64,000 nt of DNA from Kalaharituber pfeilii (lineage: Eukaryota; Ascomycota; Pezizomycetes; Pezizales; Pezizaceae), in the NCBI GenBank assembly GCA_015179045.1, contig WHUZ01000014.1, forward strand, positions 1,178,001 through 1,242,000. Reading direction: 5' to 3'. Within the stretch, counting starts at the first letter, position 1; every line of letters starts with the position of its first letter. A program made the translations under genes and the position numbers. Shown piece after piece: positions 58,301-64,000 of the stretch. The notes beneath the pieces were generated by a model. The model was not told where the DNA came from. It made no database searches and saw nothing but the letters and a program-made list of their open reading frames with translations.

Positions 58301-59270
58301 TTCCTTTCAAAGTATAATTTTATAGAATTTTGAGTATAAGAGTTTCTTAATAGTTGTATAATTGTAGTAGTTATATCATGACCTGATGCCTGCATTGCTG
58401 CACTCAGGGTAATGCAATAGCTGCCAGCTACTACCTGTCCTAGGCTACTACTCGATTATTGAACTTGATAAGCTAGCTGCCAAACTACTAGAAAAGGCCA
58501 GTTACTGATTGTCTGCTAGATATGAAAAGTCTACTTTTATCACACATTCTTGTTGTATGTCCTTATTATAAAAATTTTATGTTTCACTGCCCTGTCTTTA
58601 CTTCTTAGTCAAAGGGCCTACCATGTATATAAGAGCCTAATATGGTTATCTTGTAGATAGTTCTTTTCTTTCTTATCTGTTGTCTTATTAATCAATGATC
58701 TACCTGGCCTAAATCTATAATACCTCTGAACTCTTGAACTGTAATATCCTAAACTTCTAAACTATAATACAAGAAGTAATTAAAAAACAGACTTTAAATA
58801 CTATTTCTGACCTCATGAGTATTGCTATATTTGTAGTCAAACTTCTAGATTTTTTATTGTCCAGTTTGGATCAATATGAGGCATTTCCATGATCAAGACA
58901 TCATAGTACTTAATTGCTTATCAGTACTATATTGCAATATTTTCTGAGTATTACTTCGAATGGGACCTGTATCCATGCGGAGCCACCTTAGCCTTTCTTT
59001 TCCTGGGATACATCATAAGCATGCATTACCCTCAAGTGGCTCTCTGTTTCCGACTTTAGGACCGGAGATGTGCCCAACTTCTCATGTCCTGTCTTTCTGC
59101 TTTTGAACAAAGCTGATACAGTGATGGGACAAACGTATTTGCAACATGAAGCATGGCAACCATGGCAACACAACACCCGCACAAATTTTATGAGGAATTG
59201 TGCACCTAACAAAAATGTGAGAAATACAAGAGTATATAAGAATGAAAAAAAAAAAAAAATGGATATACTG
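55311..59270. other. Intergenic, AT-rich, no supported gene
   Basis: Short frames near 56343-56591, 57153-57617 and 58988-59387 lack recognisable motifs. T-rich and A-rich tracts occur (55393, 59245). Much of this is probably decayed transposon sequence. Confidence 0.45.
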
Positions 59271-59890
59271 CTAAATACAAAAACCTCAATACTTAGTAGA
59301 CCACCCAATAGCCTTGATGACAGCACGAACACTTCTAGGCATGATAGTGGTAAGGTTCCGGAGATGCTGAGGATTAACTCCCAATGATGAATGAGTGTTA
59401 CAGGCTCACCGCAACCGTAGGTGGGGCGGTCGGTGAATGCGCATATGCGACGCAGGCGATATGCGACAGCAAGGGCGTCACAGTCGCATAAATGAGTGCT
59501 ATATGAGCTACGCAGAGGACTAACGAGTGTCGCTAGTCAAGTGTCTTTTCGCGGTAACTCTTGCGTTTACCATCTCCGTTACAATGAGAGCATCCTGTAG
59601 TGCCTCTCTAATGGTCTCAGGGCAGCCAGCCATGGTCTCTAGATAAGGATAATGAGTGTGAAGGTTGGCCTTCAACTTTATCCAAGCATATTCAATGGGA
59701 TTGAGACCCCGGAAGTATAATGGTGAGCCAGGATGGGGTTGAATGCCTAAACTTTATATTATCCTGCATGAAAAAAAAAAAAAAAAAAAAAACATTCTCG
59801 ACTGAGAGAAATATTTTCATTAAGGTAGGCCAGAAAAAAAGCGGAGTTCCATTTCCCAGTGTCCGTATGTAAGCAAAGTGCTCCATGGAA

Positions 59891-60004
59891 TACTCGCTGG
59901 TTCGGAAAGTATTGGAACGCTGCATAAATTGTACGCACTATTCGCCTTTTGGAATAGTGCATATTTTTTATGTAGCGTTCCAATACTTTCCGAACCAGCG
60001 AGTA
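59891..60004. mobile_element. 114-bp TA-flanked MITE, copy 2 (inside transposase relic)
   Basis: The outer inverted repeats match copy 1 (1206-1319) in sequence apart from a few bases, and the length is identical (114 bp). The centre is in the opposite orientation (GCACTATTCGCCTTTTGGAA). It splits the Tc1/mariner-like transposase relic. Confidence 0.85.
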
Positions 60005-60447
60005 TAACCCACTTTTTCTCATGCCAATAAAGCATACCCAGACCATTTCCTTCATATCTGTATTTATTTTAGTTAGCTCCACACATTCTGGTAGCCACCT
60101 TTCCTCTGGAGTTTTTGAAGATCCATTCTATAACTGGGTCTGCACGAAGCTGCACTAAAACTTCATCACTCCAAATGACTTTGGTGAGCCAATCCATAGT
60201 AGTCCATTGCCCATACCTCTTCATCTACGTATAACATAATTTGGCAGTATCTGCAGTAATATAGGGTCAAGTTCTTCTTGCGATATTTTTGGATGTTTGC
60301 TGCTTTTTAACTCCAGTAAATTGTACGCGTACTTACCCCCAGTGCAGTTTCACGACAAAGTTGCAGAAGTGAAAGAGCGGTCCTGTTGACCAACCCTATG
60401 CAGTCTTCGATCAATCTGCACAGTAGTCTTCCTAGGCCTGATTTAGG

Positions 60448-61072
60448 TACTAGGTCGTTTCAAAAGTATCCGGACACCTGACTAATGCATATTATGCGCT
60501 ATGTCCATCTATGATATAATGGTAAATTGTACCAATGCAGGCTGGGGAAATACTATGCAGCATAATACTATTATACTATAATGTAACTAGATAATAATTG
60601 TATGAATAGCTTTCTGGAACAGGTACAAAAACAGTTGTCAAAACAGCTTCCGAAATAACCATCAAAAGGTTGTTGATGGCAGCCGAAATGGCTGTCAAAA
60701 TGGCTGCTGCAATGGCTGCTGCAAAGCCGCTGCTGAAATTTTCGTCAAAATATCTTCTGAAATGACCGTTGAACTGCTACCGAAATTGCTGAAAAGCAGC
60801 TGCTGCATGGCTGTCAAAATGGTTGTCGAGATCATTGCCAAAATAGCTGTTTGCGCAGGTATAAAAGCTATCAAAATGGTTCCCAGAATAGAATCTAAAA
60901 CAGCAGCCATGATAACGTGATTGTCGCAAAGTATCTGGATTGGGGCTCTCTGGTAGTCAACCTCTACTGCTACGTTCAACTACTAGGAGCTAGTCCAGAA
61001 GTATACTAGTGCATCCGGAATACTGCATAATACATATTTTGCATTAGTCAGGTTGTCCGGATACTTTTAGTA
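60448..61072 (-). mobile_element. 625-bp TA-flanked element, family B copy 2
   Basis: Starts TACTAGGTCGTTTCAAAAGT. The far end reads GGATACTTTTAGTA, which lacks the 10 bp GAAATGACCT present in copy 1. The interior is the inverted, shorter version of the periodic tract (minus-strand frame 60979-60695 with MAAVLDSILGTILIAFIP). It lies within the transposase relic. Confidence 0.82.
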
Positions 61073-61076
61073 GAGA

Positions 61077-61289
61077 TACTCGTTACTGGAATTTAGTGAT
61101 GCAGGTGGGGCTGTTATGGCCGTGCGAGAAAAGTCTACTGGATCAGAGATGGATATAGCTGCTGACGGGTACTTTCCATACAATTTTGCTCCCAAGTCAG
61201 GTACAGACCTCAGCCCCACTTGCTCACAGATCGCTCGCACGGCCTATAACTTGGCCCCCACCTGCATCACTAAATGCTGGTAACGAGTA
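61077..61289. mobile_element. 213-bp TA-flanked inverted-repeat element
   Basis: The left end is TACTCGTTACTGGAATTTAG then TGATGCAGG. The right end is the inverse of TACTCGTTACCAGCATTTAG then TGATGCAGG. Inner arms share CCCCCACCTGCATC and CTCGCAC/GTGCGAG. It is non-coding and immediately follows the family B copy (4-bp gap), inside the same transposase relic. A single copy was seen. Confidence 0.8.
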
Positions 61290-61450
61290 CTACTTAATTC
61301 TCCGGTTCGCTTCCACCGCTTGATGGTATATGCGAGTGGACATTAATACTTCTTCTTCATTGCTGATATCACGCAAAAGCAGGCGGTCTTGGCGCATTCC
61401 AGTAATCTAGGTTTGGACATTACTGAGCCTTCCTCCATGGTGTCGGTATG

Positions 61451-64000
61451 TTTGTGGAAAGTAAAGAATTGCGTGGCATGGTAGTAGATATCCGGAGTTG
61501 CCAGAAACGGTTTTGCAAATACTTTTGTCCAATGATCGTATATAGCAAATTGTGAAGAGAAACAAACGGTCTCAAAGTACTAGAGTTCTAAAAAGAACTT
61601 AGACTATAGGCTGCTAAGAGTTTAGCAGGAACGTGACATATAGACGAGAATGATGTTAAACGAGATTTGTATTTGTACGCAAGTTCACTAGTATGTGGAG
61701 ACTATGTCAGGTGTTTATAGCTGCCCCAGAGGCTTTGTCAATTCCAGTGCTGAAATAGCGCATTCTGCTTGTATACCTGTAATCTGAGATTTTTGTTTCA
61801 GTGCACTACATACAAAACTTCACTGACTGGTATCAAAACTCCTTAGTCAGAAGCTGGCTACGAAAGGACGTATTTTGAGGCTTTTATGCTCATGTTTAAA
61901 CAAATATTACAGTTGCAAAGGAATGTAGTAGTTGCAGGACGTGACGACTGGTGAATGAGTTTCTGATAAGTTACCCTGACGCTCAGAACAATATTTCAAA
62001 CCAGGGATACTTAGAAACGAAAGGGACAACTGTGGCATCAAAAGATTAGTTAGAATGCATATTGCCCGTCTGGAGGAATAGGAGCCAAGATAGCTTGGGT
62101 TGCGGGTATCTGTATTGGATGGATGATCCGTAGTCTGGCTACTAAGCTTCCAGCTGAAGATGAGTTTTAGCTAGTAAGGCAAACAACGTATTAAAGGCAC
62201 CTGCTCAACCAAAAAGCAATAACGGTGAGCATATCTCAAATGATAGGCCGCATAAGGGCGGCAGGTAAGCTTCCAAGCAAGCCGATGTTGATAGCAGTTT
62301 CAATCCTCTTCGAAGTTAGGCACATGAGCTCCATTCTCTTTAATGATCACTTCCACACCACCCTCTATCATCATCTTTTTTTAACCGTTTCCAATCCTGA
62401 AAAGTTTTCGCGTATACCGTATTTCCTAAAGGTTATCTTCATGCATAGTAATACCCCCCATCTTAATAAGTGCATGTCGTAGCTTTGGGCCCCACCGAGC
62501 GTATAGTCGTATATATGGTCTGATCGATCCAGCGCTGTTACGTCGACCGTGGTATCCCGCCTTACTTAAATCTCACAGCATCAATGACGGACTACCGCGT
62601 ACACACTAGCTAAAAGTCGGGGGTGCAGTAACCACAGCCTACAGTTGTCGCTATATATCCAATCTCAGCCTACTCACTACCGGTGACAAGAAGAGTAAGC
62701 AAACGCCGTTCCGGGTATCTCTTGCCGGCTAGATGAAATTGCAGAATCCGTAGGATGCAGTACGATAACGATGCAGAACTACATATGCGGCTGCCACAGC
62801 TTGCATGACTTAGAATGACAAAATCGTCGCTTGAAGCCAGAAAATTAGAGTGCTAACCTTCCCATTTGATAGATTCGTCTCAGGTTAGTTAACTGATCAG
62901 TAAGTATCATCTAAGTAGGTAGGGGGCTTGACTCACTTTTACCACCAACTAGACTCACACTGTCCTAGGTGTCGCCTCGTCCTGTTTGTGCTGACCCAAT
63001 AGATTCTTAACTCTCCCTAGACTCCTTTTTACCCTAGTATTCTCATCGGTTCTTGAGGGATCCAGCATATGCGGCACAGGAACAGCACTGTCGCTGTCCA
63101 CAGCATGTTCAGCCTTGGATAGCCGATGGCCTGGCAACTCCATCCCATGAACGCCGATAAGTTTGCTTCTCGCAGCATAATGATGCATGTACGCACATGA
63201 AGGCCAATGCTGGGGAAAGAGACTGCACCAGGGGTGACAGTAAATCTTCTTTTTAACCGCCGATCTTGATGGATGAAGCCTGCCCAGATTTGGGCACTAA
63301 AAAATAGATGAAGTATTATAATCGCGGTCAGGTATTTTGCTGTAAGGAGTTCTTCGTTTAATTCGGATGCTTAACCCGGGTATGAACATGCCGGTGCATG
63401 CCTATCATGTGTCTCTAGGTGATGCTCTCGTCAATAGGGCGAAATCATTGTAGGGTGACATGTATTTTGTCCATTTGTCAACTGTGATGAGGCTGATTCA
63501 AATGACTGGGTATCCGGACGTTCATAAAGCTAGGGAAAATCTCCAACTGCTGGTGCCTGAAGTTTGAATCATTTCCACTCCCTTCCACACACCCTGTAAC
63601 CCCACAGAGTAATGGACCCCTCATGACCAATGAGGAGTCAGCTTGGTGGAAGTATATCTCCGGCTAGCATAGTCCCCAGAGGCTCTCCGGCACCCTTCCA
63701 GCTGAGCTGGGAAGTTAAACCTTCCGATTTTGGGTTAAGCATCTCGCGCGCCATATTCGGATAATGTTCGGTCTGTTGTTCGAAAATTCAGTCAGGCTAC
63801 TGAAACTGCAATTGGTTACTGTTATTGTATGCACATCTGCATAAACCTATTTCCATCAGAGAAAGTCAATACCTTTCAGATAGGTGATAAACTAGAGAGT
63901 TACCCAGACTTATATTAGACATCGGAAACTTGGCAAGAATTATAGGTAAACGCTAGATTACTAGGGGGCACTTGGAAACCTGAATGCCAGTCTTGAAAAC
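61451..64000. other. Intergenic to window end, no supported gene
   Basis: Small frames at 62225-62482 and 62955-63188 have no motif. A stretch near 63640-63760 has small hairpins but matches no RNA gene convincingly. Confidence 0.45.

Larger units (their letters stand above)
59271..61450 (-). mobile_element. Tc1/mariner-like transposase relic, interrupted by nested insertions
   Basis: Minus-strand fragments, read 5' to 3': SVMSKPRLLECAKTA and IKRWKRTGELSST (~61430-61300); RPRKTTVQIDRRLHRVGQQD then RSFTSATLS (~60435-60360); VIWSDEVLVQLRADPVIEWI (~60185-60115); EMVWVCFIGMRKSG (~60055-60010, the conserved Met-Val-Trp-x-Cys-Phe element); GLNPIEYAWIKLKANLHTHY (~59715-59655, last catalytic Glu region); and MPRSVRAVIKAIGWSTKY then a stop (~59345-59270). 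Stops and shifts are frequent. A 114-bp MITE (59891), a family B element (60448) and a 213-bp element (61077) interrupt it. About 150-190 bp near 59390-59570 also appears inserted. Confidence 0.8.

Noticed and set aside
63640..63760. Possible 5S rRNA-like fragment (GGGAAGTTAAACC)
   Set aside because: Only a short word resembles 5S rRNA; the flanking stems and the remaining internal control region are not recognisable.
1..64000. CRISPR arrays, bacterial operons, rRNA operons
   Set aside because: No regularly spaced direct repeats of CRISPR type, no Shine-Dalgarno-spaced gene runs and no rRNA signature were seen. The window is eukaryotic.

Overview
The window looks like a gene-sparse, transposon-rich stretch of a filamentous ascomycete genome (Pezizomycotina). 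The evidence is short GT-AG introns of about 70-120 bp, a fungal DUF4050-type protein, fungal NLR/STAND-type pseudogenes (one with ankyrin, one with TPR repeats), Ty1/copia and Tc1/mariner remnants, and no bacterial signals. A Pezizomycetes (truffle/morel-like) source would fit the low gene density, but that is inference only.

The layout is a small gene island between two decayed repeat compartments. (1) 1-8.7 kb: no gene; a 114-bp TA-flanked MITE at 1.2 kb, a poly(T)-tagged retroposon end at 5.86 kb and a 15-bp minisatellite at 7.97 kb. (2) 8.69-9.46 kb: one small membrane-anchored hypothetical protein on the minus strand, with a retroposon end bearing a 12-bp target duplication in its upstream region. 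(3) 9.5-31 kb: transposon graveyard. It holds a ~1.06 kb element with ~50-bp inverted ends, a relict LINE endonuclease (weak), a truncated Ty1/copia element (15.5-18.1 kb), a decayed STAND-ankyrin gene (18.37-20.35 kb) and a decayed NB-ARC/TPR gene (24.9-27.2 kb) that carries an exact 57-bp triplication.

(4) 31.3-42.5 kb: the real gene island. On the plus strand are a phosphoinositide-specific phospholipase C and a zinc-dependent polyol (sorbitol/xylitol-type) dehydrogenase. On the minus strand are a four-exon GPN2-type GTPase and a 641-aa DUF4050-type protein with a repeated arginine-rich motif. PLC and GPN2 are housekeeping/signalling functions and need not act together. PLC and the dehydrogenase each show an apparent one-base frame shift in a C-rich stretch, which suggests sequence error or recent damage.

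(5) 42.5-64 kb: no intact gene. It contains several families of TA-flanked inverted-repeat elements, two of them present as inverted pairs (49.8/60.4 kb and 51.1/52.7 kb), and a Tc1/mariner-like transposase relic (59.27-61.45 kb) interrupted by three other inverted-repeat elements. No rRNA, tRNA, CRISPR or operon-like features were found. The clearest candidates for something undescribed are the nested TA-flanked non-autonomous elements, the long inverted pairs able to give double-stranded RNA, and the NLR pseudogenes embedded among them.
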